Shown here in pieces: positions 1 through 14,100 of a stretch of 64,000 nt of DNA. This DNA comes from Doris montereyensis (Eukaryota > Mollusca > Gastropoda > Nudibranchia > Dorididae). The stretch is taken from positions 12,501 through 76,500 of the forward strand of contig JAXRKP010001757.1 of the NCBI GenBank assembly GCA_037039925.1, written 5' to 3'. The notes beneath the pieces were generated by a model. That model saw only the letters and a program-made list of their open reading frames with translations. It ran no database searches and was not told the origin of the DNA. Position 1 is the stretch's first letter. Every line of letters begins with the position of its first letter. A program made the translations under genes and the position numbers.

Positions 1-262
1 GAAGCTGCCTTGAGATTTAAGGATTTCAGATTAATTTTGGGTCAGACTCATTTCGATCAGTAGTAAAGTTCAGTATCTAGATCGGCTCCCATCTAGATCT
101 ACTTGATAGTATTGATACTATTACTATGTTTGTTATCGATACAAGATCAAAGATCACTGGCATAGTGGGGCTGGAATGTTGCCATGAAAATGAAAGCGGA
201 AGCTCAGTGTTCTTGCTTAGCCCCAACTGGATTTTCTACCTGTAAGACAATATATTGCCAAC

Positions 263-508
263 TCTCATGCAATCGATAGCTACACAGTCTGCATGAGATA
301 TGGACATGTCACAGTGTTGTGTCATAGGAAATAGAAGTAGATCTAGTAGGCTATCAAATATATTAGATCTATATTTAATATTATATCTCATGCAATCTAT
401 AGCTACAGAGTCTGTATGAGATATGGACATGTCACAGTGTTGTGTCATAGTAATTATAAGTAGATCTAGTAGGCTATCAAATATATTAGATCTATATATA
501 ATATTGTA
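263..508. repeat. two-copy tandem repeat, period 123 bp
   Basis: Units 263-385 and 386-508 are about 90% identical. Each holds a short inverted motif (tctcatgca ... tgcatgaga) and TAGATCT words. There is no coding sign in either strand beyond a mirrored short ORF. Confidence 0.85.
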
Positions 509-1216
509 TAGGCCTTTCTCAACCTAGATTCTAGAAAAGATCTAAAGATAGTATAGACTTAATAGATCTATTTGTGTTCAGAATATAGGATATTTCTAGG
601 TCTAGATTATTTGTTTTCTATTCTGCTGATTTGTATTAAAATGATGAATAAGTATCTCTGTTATTTTTGCTCTGAGAGGAGGAATGATGTTGATGAATTG
701 TATTCAAGGTCTTTATTGATATGTCTTAAACTTAAAGTATTAAGTATGCAGTGTTTGCTGGGCATCTTTCTTCTACAAGCTTTGGGTTCAATCCAATGGC
801 TGTCTGCTTATTGATACACTTTCTCAGCATTTAGATCTAGATAGATCTAGGTATAATCATCTTTAAAATTGTTTTTTTTTTATTTATGTTTAACTTCAGA
901 GATGTTTGGCTTTACGTTTAACATTTTCCTTACCCTCCAAAGGTTTCAATTCCGTAAAAGTTCTTTTAGTTTGCATGTTGCACATAAACTTGCAGCTCAC
1001 TATTAAAAGATATTGGAATAATAAATGACATGTTTTTATTTTCTCAGATAAATGAAATTGTCAGTGGCTTTTTCATTGTTAATTAGGACAAAAAACAGAT
1101 TTTAAGAGAAAATTATTTTTCCTTTTTATTGTGTAAATGGTAGATGATATGATGTTAAGGAATATTGAGTGTATTGGAAAAAAGAGACCTGGCATGTAAG
1201 TTTTGTTAGTATGTAG
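509..1216. other. AT-rich unannotated stretch
   Basis: Several AGATCT/TAGATC words near 540-850, then plain AT-rich sequence. I find no RNF10 first exon, RNA gene or intact mobile element here. Confidence 0.5.
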
Positions 1217-1388
1217 TGTCCTTAGTTTTTTTATAGTTAGAATGCATCTTTTTTATACATAGTTATTACAGTGCCATTGGTAGTGGCTGGTTGTTTGGAA
1301 ACTAATTTCCTTAGTTTTTTAGAATGCATTTTTTTTTTTACATAGTTATCGTTATAGCAGTACTATTGGTAGTGGCTGGTTGTTTGGC
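1217..1388. repeat. short tandem duplication, about 90 bp unit
   Basis: Two units share ccttagtttttt, agaatgcat, tacatagtta and tggtagtggctggttgtttgg (1217-1299 and 1308-1388). The second unit runs straight into a SINE-like sequence, so the duplication may have arisen with that insertion. Confidence 0.75.
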
Positions 1389-1650
1389 AGTCAAATTTTG
1401 AACTATAAGGTCTTGAATTCGAACCCTGACATTGTGTTCTTAGGGAAACAGCATTGATATACGTTTTTCCACTCAAACCAAGTGTAAATGGATATCAGCA
1501 TCAGCTGGAAAGTAAGACCTGTGCTGGATATGCTGTCTTTCAAGAGGCGGTGTGCTATACTACCAAGTGTCCTGTTCCAGCCATGGGAAAAATTGGGATG
1601 GGCTCCTTCCTGCACTATGGACCATACCAGCTGTGTTATTATTATATTTC
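1370..1650 (+). repeat. SINE-like repeat with tRNA B-box remnant
   Basis: It carries ttcgaaccctg, a B-box-like word, then a body with 'ggatatcagcatcagctgg' and a T/A-rich end. The layout resembles the other tRNA-derived SINEs in the window, but the A box is not clear. Confidence 0.45.
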
Positions 1651-1997
1651 CAATGATCTACAAACAATGGAAGATGATTAAATATGTTTCTTTTATATTA
1701 TGACCATGGAATTGTTAAGTCTATAGTAGTTTTGTCAGTGATCTACAAACATTGTCTGTGAAAGATGACCAGATAAGTGTCTTTCACACATTATGACCAT
1801 TTAAATATCAGTTACTTTCTTTTTCAAGATTCAGTCAGTTCTGAAATCTTTTAAAACAGGTTTATTGGGAAAGTATTATTGCTTTGTGTGGTGAAATTTT
1901 ATCATGAATGAAAAGGGGATGTGTACAGTAGTAAAAGAGTGAGACTTTAGTTTTTCATTTCATAGATAATGTTGAATATTCCACTTTCTTCACATAG

Positions 1998-2149
1998 ACT
2001 TTGCTCATCACAAGAATGGCCGAAGTCGCAAACAAGGGTCAAGAATTACAGAATCTCCCCGGCATACTTCCACCCCAAAGTGGAATAAATCTTGTAGTGA
2101 CAAGAGGCCGAGACAGAGAGGCGGTTATGACGATAGACAAAGAGAAGAG
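1998..2149 (+). CDS. RNF10: RNF10 exon, N-terminal basic region
   Basis: The acceptor is ttcacatag and the donor is GAG|GTACTT. Read with two leading bases, the exon is open for 50 codons (FAHHKNGRSRK ... RPRQRGGYDDRQREE). This Arg/Ser/Gly-rich stretch matches the character of the disordered N-terminus of RNF10, including an R-Q-R-G-G motif. It ends in phase 0, which joins in frame to the next exon. It has no acceptable start codon in this frame, so at least one more 5' exon must exist. Confidence 0.8.
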
Positions 2150-5100
2150 GTACTTGACTCATAGGCTATAACTATGTGAAAACATTGGATAGTCTTTGAA
2201 ACACCACCTATTTTTTTAACGCATTCCCACCAAATTAATCGTACATGGCAGGTTTCACAAAAGGGGACCCAAGTGTTGCTTCACTAAATAACCGCCAGAG
2301 AAACATTGGTCGACTGACCCGGCCAGTGTCGCATAACATTGCGTCACTGGCATTGGACAGAGAATTTTCACAGTTATGCCCCATGACTGAAAAAATATGA
2401 CTTTTAAACGCTAATTTACTCGCATCACAGTCCTTTGCTATCTCTTAACCCTCTAAGGGCCATGGCCCTATATATAGGACGTGCCATCATTGGACCGGAA
2501 AGAGCCACAGCCCTATATAAAGGGCATAGACCCTGACTTTCTATAATGGAAAATTCCATTATCCTTTATGGTAAAATGATGCAGTAAATGCTAAAGTATA
2601 TAGTGATGTAACAGCCAATGAAAACATCGTTTATTTTAAGCTCATAGCGTCCCTAGAGGCCTTGTTATTAATCGGCGAAGTGGTGCACCTTACTGAGTAG
2701 TGTTCACTGTGTAATCATCCCCTTTTGTTGAGTGTTTCATTGTTTGTCAACACAATAAAGATCATTGATCTAAGTGATCTGAGTGTTGTTAGACAGTTGG
2801 TGATGTAAACTGACAACAGTGGCCCTAGTTAAATGTCATTCATGAATGAATGTCGAGATTTATCAGAGGAAGAAATCCCCATTTTTCCTTCTTGGTCTAA
2901 AGACAAATAATGAATGAACGAAAGTTATGTCTAATATCAAAATATTAATGCCTCATGTTATCAGCTTTCAGAAAATGTATGGTTTTATGTCTAGTGTCAC
3001 TTTAACTCACAGTTATACAGTCCCTTTTCTACCCTAGTCAAAATCTTTCGCTTTTCTCTTTGCCATGCTCTTATTTTTCTACTCAAGCGGCTGTGGCATA
3101 CTGGGGATCGCTACTAGGGTTAAAGTCATATATCTGGAATCCTCAGGTTCTAAGCTTTAACATGGTGTATAACACTTGTAAAAAATATAACATGTAAATT
3201 TTGATAAAAGAGGGAATTGGGGATGGACCATTTTGTAAAACCTGCCACGTGCATTGTTAATAAATAGATTAAGTTGTATACATATGATTATTTTTATTTT
3301 GTACTTTTATTTAAGTTATTTTATTTCGTTTGCACTACACACAAGAATTGAAAAAAATTTTTGTATTGAAATCAAATTTTATTTCATTGACATTCTTTAT
3401 GTGTTTTTTGTACTATGACATGTCACTGTAAAGCACTCAGAGGTTGATCTAGTATTGAGGATGAGCGCTATAGAAATGTATGTTATTATTATTATTATTA
3501 ATGTATGACAATCACCTAGTACAATAATTTCTATGTGAGCAGCTAAAACGCATAAAGGGTTTTTCTTGATTAATTCCTCTTAGATCCTTCCTTGTGCATC
3601 ATATATTACGTGAGGCTAAAGTATGCTGTCATTATTATTTCTAAAAGCAGAGGTTTTTATTTGCCCACATTATTTTCAACTTAAGAATACATGCGAAGTA
3701 ACTTTTATGTTGAGCACCAAACGTATAATGTAACGATTATCTTTTACTTTTGAACGCAGGTAGCGGAATCAGGAGAAGCTTATGATATTGTCTTAAGCAC
3801 CGGCTCTCGTAAGGGCAATGCTAATCATCTACTGAACTTCAAGTTCAAACCAAGGGAGAGTGAAGCTGTCGGTCAATGGGGAAGGGGCCGAAATAGCGGT
3901 GGCAATCGTAGTCGTGGTGCATACAAAAAGTTACCATGCTATAACAAGGAACAGTTTCTCCAAGCAAGGTATTTCCTTTTAATTCTTATTTGCTTTTGCA
4001 TGATGAATTATTTATCTTACAAGCTTATCAGGGATGTCTTATTGACTTCACAGAAATATGGGAATGAAAGCTCTCCCTTTCACAAGTAATCTTTTCTTCA
4101 AAGCATTGTTTTCAGATTATGATCATGCAAAAAAAAATGTATGTGGGTCTTTACTTGAACTAGATGACTCTATTGACATGATAGAAGAGGATTTTGCCTT
4201 TGACAATATAAATTTTTGGATTGATATGAGCATTGTCATACAATATGAAAACTAGGTAACTCAGACCTTCATGATTTATACTGAAAATTGGTTGCAAGAG
4301 CAGGAGTTCTGTTCTTGAGTTAGGACGGTGGTGTTAACTTGAAGTTATTGCATATTTCCCAAGAAAGATATTTAGGAGATTATGTTGATTTGAATTTACC
4401 CATATCCACAACAAAGGTTTTGGTAGGATTTTTAAGATTTTGCCTAGACTGCCCTGTAATCAGCCATGGGATCTTTAATGTGCACAGTGCATTGTGATCT
4501 GCACACATGACCTCCTTTTTATCGTTTATCTCTAATGGGACTATGTGTCGATTCATCTACCCAGATCAGGGGGGGGTTGGTTATACTCATAAAAACTCTG
4601 GGATTGGGAGACTGACACCCCGCCTCTGGACTAGTGAGTCCTCCTTGTTGACAAAAACTACTTTTTGTTGTCAGCTGACATGGCTTTAAATGTGATCAAG
4701 AGGATTGATCATAAGGATGTAATCATATTATTTTATAAGTGCCGTATTTTGTTTGCTCCTTTGGGTCAAATAGAAGCGTATGATTATAGCGTACGTTTAG
4801 AGTGAGATGACAGTAACCATGCTGTGTTGTACTTTTGTTTTTTACTTCATAGTGTCTTAAAAAATTTCTTTTTCAGCTGTCAGTTTGTTGTTAGAGAGAA
4901 GGGTGAATATATAGAACAAGCTGTGAACCCTGATGCTTTGGTTAGCTGGGACATGATAGAATTGATAAGAAGTTTCTGCACTGAGCCTGTGACATGTCCC
5001 ATTTGCTTGCAAGTTCCATTTGCTGGTAAGGCCAAATGAACATGTGGATTTACTTTGTATTTCTTTTTTTGTTTATATGTTTGTTGTATATTTTAACTCA

Positions 5101-8100
5101 TAGACTTCCGTTGTCGCATGTTGCTAGGCCATAAATATAGAAAGGTCGCGTATACTGACGATTGCGGTAAGGAGCTTATTCTACTTCTGTTTCCTGCGGA
5201 ACAAGCTCTCTAGCGTGAATGGTTGATTTTTTATGATTTTATTACTGATGGCAGTGCAAGCCTTCGACTAAACCCGTTTTCTTTGCCAGCGTATAAAACA
5301 ACTACTACTCCTAGTACTACAAGTAGGTTTACAAGTCAGAAACAGCATAGACCACTGTTTTTAAACAGTTTACCGGCTCATCGTTTTCCAATCACTGTTT
5401 TCATCTGTTTACTGATGGAAGTAGTGTGTTGTGTGAATGGTGTCTTCACCCCAAAAACATTTTTAGCTGCTCACCCCCACTCAGACAAACTAACGACACA
5501 GCTGATTTTTGTTGGTTCCAATACAAAGTTTGATCTCTTATGAACACTGTTTAAAAAGGAAGAGAAAATAATAACAAATAAAAAAGTAAGAATTTTAAAA
5601 CCACCCTCCTTTTTTGGTTACACACGCCATAACCTTGTGTCAGACCTTGGTAGTCTATAAGTATTAAACCAAATTTCTTTTCGTTTATATTTTCCTTGCA
5701 TTTTATTTTGAATTGAGAAAAGAAATATATTTTTGTTCTTATAGGGATATTATAATTTCTTGTAGTCAAATTTGTAATGTTTTAATCACTATGTTTATCT
5801 CTTAATTAATTTTGATTTGGTGAAGACTTTCATAAAACATTAACTAAAGATTACCGATTACTTGTTGCATTCTCTTTTCTTCACTTACCTAGATTCCCCA
5901 CGCTCCAAACTTTTTATATTATTTTGAATAAATTGTCTTTCCATCTTCCAGGCAAAATTACAAAGTGTGGTCACATTTACTGCTGGGCGTGCATTCTTCA
6001 CTACCTGAAGTTGGAAGATGATAACTACAGAAAGTGTCCAATATGCTATGAGGCTGTAATGGTTGAAGATCTGAAGAGGTAAGTTATGGTGAAATGCTAA
6101 GAAGACGGTTGATTTGAGGCTTTGATGTAATTGCTTTGAGAGAATCAATTTCATGTGAAGCTTCTTCCTGATTTCTCAACTGATTATATTTATCATATCA
6201 TGCCCATAGATTTTTTATTTTAAAAAACTAAGAATGCCTCATGGCACATCCTGCAGTTGCTGTGCATCATACAGGTCCTTGCGGTCAGAGAATTAGTACT
6301 GATCTATAATAGAGAAAATTAATGAATAATTAAGATAAAGAAACAATCATAATCTTCACCCTTGCCCTTTTCTGATATTTTCAGTGTTCAGCCGATCAGT
6401 GTGCCTGATTTTTCAATCGGAGATGAAATAGAGATGAGATTGATGAAGAAAAACAAGGGAAGTGTTCATGTCATGCCAACGGCTGAGTGGGAGGATAGGA
6501 AAGGACTGCCTATGAATATGCATGGTAAGCTTTTTGCCTTTTGTTGATCTTCAAAAATAAAAATAAAAACAAATTTTTTATTGCTTTTGAGTTACTGTTT
6601 CTATTGGAGGGTGTATGAGCAGAAGGAAACTTTTGAAAATATTGTTAACAGTCGACTCAGGTGAATCACAACACGACCAGAGCTGTAAAATTGTTATGGT
6701 TATCTGAAGTTGTGATAAACCAGATTTTACCTTTGGGTCAGTATTTAGGGTCCAGTCTGCAAGAATATAATGGATTGATATACCTTTCACCTTTGAAAAA
6801 ATAAACCCATAGTTACCCATACTAGGACTCAAAACTCAGTCCGGTCTTGCCAGGCCAGTAGTGTACTGCAGGACCATGATTATACCCGATCTCTCTTGAA
6901 TTTTTATTCTAAAAATTTGTTATGTCTGGTTGCATTGATTTTTTTTTAAAGAGGGGCCTTTTTCTTTATATTTCTTGTACTTATTTTCAAGTTTAATACT
7001 CTTACATCTATGTATTTTTAATTTTTTAGGGGGTGACAGTAGTATTTTGAAAATTTTAAGGGGGCGATAAAGTTCAGTATTCTTCTCTCCAGAGGTTGTC
7101 CTCATCTCTCAGATTAAGATTCCATGATTTGTTGCTGGAAACTGAAAGATCGGCATGGTCATGGGCCAAACTGAACGTATGCAGATGTTTCAAGATTTGA
7201 CTCTGGTGTACTGTGTGTAAAACTGAGATCAACTGGCAAAACAGTGTTTGGAACACTTGCCAAATCAAAAAAGTACAAAGGCTTTAGTGCAGACCTAAGG
7301 AATTTTATGAATATGATGGTCTTTTTTCCAAATTGATATAATTTAAGTTTGTTGTGGGTTTTTTTTCAGCCTACAGCTCTTTCGTTCATCTCACTTTCTG
7401 GACGGTGTTAACTTTTATGAAACACTCTCTCGCTCTGTCTTTTTTCTCTCTTTCCTTACCAGGTAGTTTATTTTTGACCAGCTATTGGGGAATAAAGAGT
7501 TGCATCTTCTTCTTTTTCCTCCTTACCAGGCGGTAATAATACAAAGTACATGAAGCTTTTGGTGGCGTCACTACAACAAATACAAAAAGGAAGTCATTGA
7601 AGCAGAAAGAATTGCCCTGGCTGCTCACTTGTCTGATGCTGAAGAATCTGAAGCGACATTTATCAAAATGGCACAAACCCTTTTGGATGTGAGTGTTGCG
7701 TTGATACTAGTTTGCCTTGTTTTGTTTCTTTTCATTTTCATATTTGAATTCCTTTTTTTTATTATGATCTTTTGTGTCCCCGTTCAAATTTGTGTTAATG
7801 TGAATTGAAAAAGATTTAGTGTCAGTTAACTGTAGATTCCCCTACAGTCAGTTGCATCTTTAAAACCTCTCCTTCATACTTTTGCCGATGGAATGGCATT
7901 TCTATGTCTCTAATGCTTCATGTTAGCTCATTTATTCAGGTTAAAGAATTGTTGAACTTGTAGACACTTTCCCTGTATACGGTAGTGTGTGACTATTCCC
8001 TGGCTGTCACTGGGGTCATTACACAAGAAATGATTCAGCTTTAAAAAAAATGTTTTTTCTTTTTCCTATAAAAGAAACGGGAAGCTTCATTGAAGAAAGT

Positions 8101-11100
8101 ATTCAAGCGTAAAGCCAGATGCAACCAAGCTCCTCGTATACCTGGCCTGGCGCTTACACCCACGCCCTCTGAAAGCAGCAGCGATGAAGAGGATGAAACA
8201 GAACAGATACAACCAGCACCAACAAGAGAAGAAACAATGGTAGCCACCCCAGCTCTGGTAAACTCAATGGTAGGCGGCTTAAATATAGTTTTTTTACCAT
8301 GCAAGTGTCTTGGGCTACCAGCCACCTCCACAGGTTTAAATCCACCTGGTTGTTACAAGAAACTTCACACAGCTAATTATCCTAGATTTCCGTTTCCTTA
8401 AAAGCGAAAGTGATTATTTAGTCTGCAGGGTAAATGAAAACAGGTCTAAAAATTCAGTTTCAAGTATAGAATTAGGGTTGATGCTCAATCTGGCCGGGCA
8501 GTGGACAGGGAAGCGCCTGTACCGGGAGTAGGTGGTTCCGCCCTCCACGAGTCTCCTGCTGCCTTGCAGGCGGGTCTTGGACAACCACAGGCTAAGGTAG
8601 TTAACCCTGATATAAAGCAACCTGCTGCTTTGCAGGCCGGTCTTCAAAGGCTAAGGAGTTAACCCTGACAGAAAATAACCTGCTGCCTTGCAGGCTGGTC
8701 TTTCGAAGACGAACTTGGAAACGAATGCGGACTGCGATTTTGGAACATGGAACATTAAAGCAATAAATGGAAAAGAGTTAGAATTAGTTCAAATGGAAAA
8801 ATTCAAAGTAGATATTTTGGCCATTACAGAAACAACAAAAAAGGATAAGGAATAGGAAATGTAGGACCGAATCATATTTTAATCTTCTCAGGAGTAGATG
8901 TCAAAGATACAGCTAGAGCGGGAGTAGGCCTCCTAGTGCTTAAAAGGCATGGAAAGCTACTAGAAAGTTGGAAATTTATAAGCCCACGTTGAATGTGTAG
9001 TACGTCATTAACATATCAATATTCATTTCTTTTGTTTTCAGCCGTCAAAAAGTGTATGCTGATGCTTTTGAAGATGAAATACAATCAGAGGCAGATGGCG
9101 CTTCTATGTTGCCTGAATTAGAGAACTCCACTTTGGAAGATGTCTCGTCCACGGGTGAAGGAAAGACTGCTGCTTCTGGAGATGTAGCTCCACTCAGTGT
9201 CGGTGGAGAAGATTGCAGTGCAGGTCATTATGATGGCGGTGAACATTCTCCCTCGTTTGGCGACTCGCACCCGAGTCCTTTACCTCCAGCACCTGACCAA
9301 GCCGATTCTCCCGCAGCTCTGAGTCTAGAGGAGACAGTAGAAACCATTGATCTGCCACAGAGCAGCCCTCCGAAATATGTGAAACAGAGTTCAAACCATG
9401 AAAAAGCCAAAGATGCCTACTTTTTCTATCAAGGTTTGTGATGATTTTCTTCTTCAAATTATTGGATATCATCTCAACAACGTAGGGGTCAGAGAAGTTT
9501 ATCAAACTTCTTTGCTTTCTTATCTTTTGTTTTGATTTTGAGTGTGTGGACGACACCACAGTGACGTAGTGATATCTGATAAACGTTTGGATAAAATTGA
9601 AAACTCCTTAATGTTTGATGTTGATTTAATTGTAAATTCAAGTTATGATACGTTAAAAAGACTTTGCTCCGTATAGGGAAGGGAGAAGTCAATGCAAGAG
9701 ACATTTGAAAAGAAAAATGAAGACTTTTTGGCTTTCTTTGGAATTTGAAGGAAAAACGGACAAACAAGATTTCTATGTTCATTAAAAATCTATACCTTAT
9801 TTTCTTTACTTCAGCCTCAACAGGCCAACACATCTACCTGCACTCTTTGAATGCCCATTGTCTGGCAAAAGAATATGGAAGTCTAGAGGACAGTCCTGAG
9901 ATAGTCAAAGCTTCTATCTTAGCTATTGAGCGATGTTTTATGACAGAGGTAATAGCTGTGTTTCTTATTCAGTGATGTTGTTAGTGTATGTGTTGATGGA
10001 GGTGAGGTACTCTGGTTTGATTGTGTTTATTTTAAGTTCTGCAGTGTGCCATTAACTATTCAAATGGCTGTGAATTACATACTTAACTTCCATAGAGGCA
10101 TGCATATATCGAATGGAAATGTACAAGTAATGTTCCCCTTTTTTAAAAATCACACTCAATGAACTTTGGTAGCTGTTTAACATAAAGAAAGTAAGATAGA
10201 AATAGTGATGAATCAGCTTATCTAAAAAGAAGATATATTCCTGAGAAAGAAATGAGACTTGTTTAGAAAGATATTCCACACATGCCTGCTTAGATCATCA
10301 GTTTTTGTCTCTTGTCTGATTGTCTTAGGCTAACTAGTCTAATGGTAATGTAGTTTCTAACAGTAGTAAAGATATGATGGATTAGAAGAAAGGTCATACT
10401 GATCACTTTTAATGATAGGCCTTATTATTTCAGATCACATTTATTTTGTAGCTACAAGATTTCATTGTGGAAATATTTATTGTTGTTTTTCAGGAGGTCC
10501 GGAAAAGAATGCGCTACTTGAACCACATCCCGTTGACGTGTGAATTTTATGTCATGGAACTAAAATTTGCCCCACCGCTTGTCAGCAAGGAGACTATAAA
10601 ACATTTCCATGGTTGGTTTCTTCTTCAATTTTGTTTTGTTGTCAACCTTTCGTATGGATACATATACAGAGAAAATATTGTGTAACAAATATGTTGTTGG
10701 TTTTAAAAAAAATGTATGTGAATGTGTCTATTTAGGTGACTTTTATTCATTTAGTATAAATAATTGCTTGTGTAAATTTGTACGTCTCCTTCATGTCCTT
10801 TCTCAGCGTGTCCATTTCTATGTTACTCTCCATACCATGTTCATTTTTATATCATTTTATTTTTTGACTATTACTGGTTCATTTTGGGAAGAAAAATAAT
10901 ACAGTAGTGACCGTCTAAATTCCCGGTGCTTGGGAAGCAGAAAAACGGACATTTAGACGAAAAAAGGTCAAGGGAGTTCATCAAGTATGGTGCAGAAATT
11001 CAACATTTGCAAAAAAAATAATGCGAGAAATGGGGACACCTGGAAACCATTTAGCATTGAGGTGGGAGAAAGCGCGCAGGCAGGTTGACTATCACAAAGA

Positions 11101-14100
11101 GACCGAAGACACAATGGATACATCCAATACGAGACGGGAGCAGTAAAACTGTTCCTACTTTGTCCCTCGATTGCAATGCGTTCACAGTCTACTAAAACAC
11201 CAGGTGATTGCATTCAACGTACGACATCAAGAAAGAGCTGTGGTTGGAGTCTGAAAGACTTCAATTCTAATTGCTCAGTGACAAATCAGTAATCCACTGG
11301 AACAAAGGCTGTGATGTACACTGGGTGGAGTTAAGAAGAGAAGGCTTGTCATTTTTTATTACATTACAATGGATAGGTAAGGAAGGATGATTGTGATGAA
11401 TGGCACGATGTTGACGGGCATAAGCCATATTAGCAGTGTATGATAAACAAAAATATTTTTAAAGAGGTATTTTATGATAATATGGAGAAAATGATACATG
11501 CAGTTGCCGTGGGACCGGGCATTTAGGCGAAAATCTTGGTTTTGAGACGGGCAATTTATGTAGGGGAAATATCAGTTTCACCGAGATTGCAGGCGAAACA
11601 CGCATTACGGCTTTTAGCCGGTCACTGCTGTAATAGTATTATATTTTTATATCGCCTGTCTGCGAAATGTCAAGAATATGCGTTCTCTCCTCTACTCAAT
11701 TAATGATTAAAAAATCTAGATGTGGTATATATTTTAAAAACTATGATGGCTTCCGTGAAAAGTCAGGTTTCCAATGACGATCTTGTTCTTGCCGACAAGA
11801 CTAAAGAGCCAGTAGCAAAAGACAAAAAAGGCTGAGTAGTTTTGGATTGTGTTTGCCAATCCCATGTGGGGCCGAGAAATGCTGTTACAATGTTTGCAAG
11901 TTTTAATGTCAGAGAGAATGTTAAAGATTCATCAATTTGATTCCTTTTTGAGACTATGTTTTCATTTATAACGTAACCAAATTTATTGAAAATTCCATAT
12001 CCATAATTAAAATCAAAATATATTAAAATTCTAGAGGACATAGACTCATTGTTGGTTAAAGAAGAAATAAATTCTTAACCTGTTATCTTTACTATGTTTT
12101 TATAACGCCTATTATCTTTTACTATGTTTTTATAGCGTTTGTTACTCAGCTGAAAAATACTCGTCTTATATTTTCTTTTCTTTGTCCAGGTGAATTTGAA
12201 AAGAAACGAAAAGCCCGTCAACGTAAAGTGAAAGATGAAAAGATGAGGGCAAGGAGATTTGAGGTTGATTACAAAAAATCATTTGGCATTTGTAAGTATG
12301 CAATACTTGTCTTTGCCTAAAGGAATAGGATTTATTTCAGTTGTGTGAAATTTTCTTTTCCATAAGTTCACTGAAAATTAATTTTACCTTGGTGGGTTGG
12401 GTTTTTTTTTATCTTTGTATGATTCCATATCGTTTACTCTTATGTTTGAATGCCCTTGTAGTCCAGTAAATTATTTTTAATGCTCTTTTTCTTAAGGGGA
12501 AAAAATAATTTAAAAAACACCTTTGTTTGTAAAGCGTGATGTGTCAGGACAGTTGCTCATTCAATCACTAGAATAAACAAGGCGGTTTATTAAACTTTTT
12601 TGTATATGTCTCATTACTCTAATTTTGATTGAGCGGGAGAGTACAAAATTTGAGTGACTGAATTGTTTGATGAAAGCTGTATTCCTAAGTAAGACCTCTG
12701 CCAATCAATCTTTCAGATATTGTTTGTAAATAGATGGAAAGATTCCTGCAAGCTGAAATGTAAAAGGTTTATTACACCTTTGTTTTTCAGACCCAGAAGT
12801 TCAGATTCCACTGTCAAATCTGAAGCAATTTCCATCCCATCTGACGGCATCAGCTTCATCCTCCCATTTGTCTAACATGGATTCCACTGGTCATCAGGAT
12901 GGGACGAAAGCAGCCATAGCTACCTCATCCCATTCAGCTAAGAAAGATAGTGCACAGGAGATTGCTGAGTCACCTGGTATGGAATACATTAAGCTTAAAA
13001 ACTAATATATAGTTAAAATATCTTTTTCCTCCTCAAATGGATTGTGAGTGGTTAATGTGGGCAGTATCCTGTTTGTTTCATTTGATTGCAATGGTCTTGC
13101 TGTCCTGTTTATAATCATCCTCCCCTTCCAGAGATCACAACATAAGGTTGAAACAAAGAAATCATCTTTCCTTTATGTCCGGATTAACATCGCCTTTCTT
13201 TTTTTCCATGGGTGGGTTGCTGCTAGTAAGTCCTACTTCTTCTCTTTCACTCTTTCTTTCAATAAAACACAAAATCCTTTTCTTGCCTCTCTTGAATCAT
13301 CTGAAAGCAATTTTGTCTATGTTAGTTTGTTACATCCTTGCCTAAAATGTTTCATGTATTACTGCCAGTTCACTTCCGTACTCCCTTTCTTCTCTCCCAT
13401 TGTGGGCGGTTGGTGAGTGCTGCTGGTATTTTCTGTCACTTTTCTTTCATCTTCTTGTTTCCTCTGTAATTCACCCTGAGATCACTGCATATGGTGGATG
13501 GGGAAAATTAAATGGGGAATCAAATCTCTCCCATGTTGTAAATTGTCAAACACTCTTCTATAGAAATAAATTACATTTATTGTAGGAGAAATTATATTCA
13601 CATGACATAGATAGTTGAATAATGGATACATGCAATTGCGCTTATTACATTTCAGACGTCCACACTTTATCCATGGCATCCTCACCTGGGACAGACAATT
13701 CAATTAATGAGACCATGTCCTTTGCACAGGTACATTTACAATATGTGTTCATGTGCTTTCATTTCAAATATGTAACACATTTGTCAAGAAATAAGCTACA
13801 GCATTCAACTTGTAATTATTTTACTGAATAGGAATTTTTTCATATTTAGCAGATTAAAACTAGAATCCATGATACAAAGCCAAGTTCATAAGTTGAATAA
13901 CGAACGTGTATGATTTTTAAGCTGAGTAACAAGCACTTTTGTACGTTCATTATGCTACAATCCCTAATATTAATCTATGCCTAGATCTACCAGATGGGTA
14001 CCAACTGTAAGTGAAAGGTAAAACTGACTCATACCAACATCTATCCAGAAAGCGTTATACGTCCTAATCAAGCACCAGATATGTGGGCATCAGTCTCAAG

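Noticed and set aside
5223..5543. 106-codon open frame in an RNF10 intron
   Set aside because: Low-complexity translation with no motif; flanking exons already join in phase without it.
8041..8331. 96-codon open frame on the minus strand
   Set aside because: Shadow of the RNF10 exon at 8075-8257.
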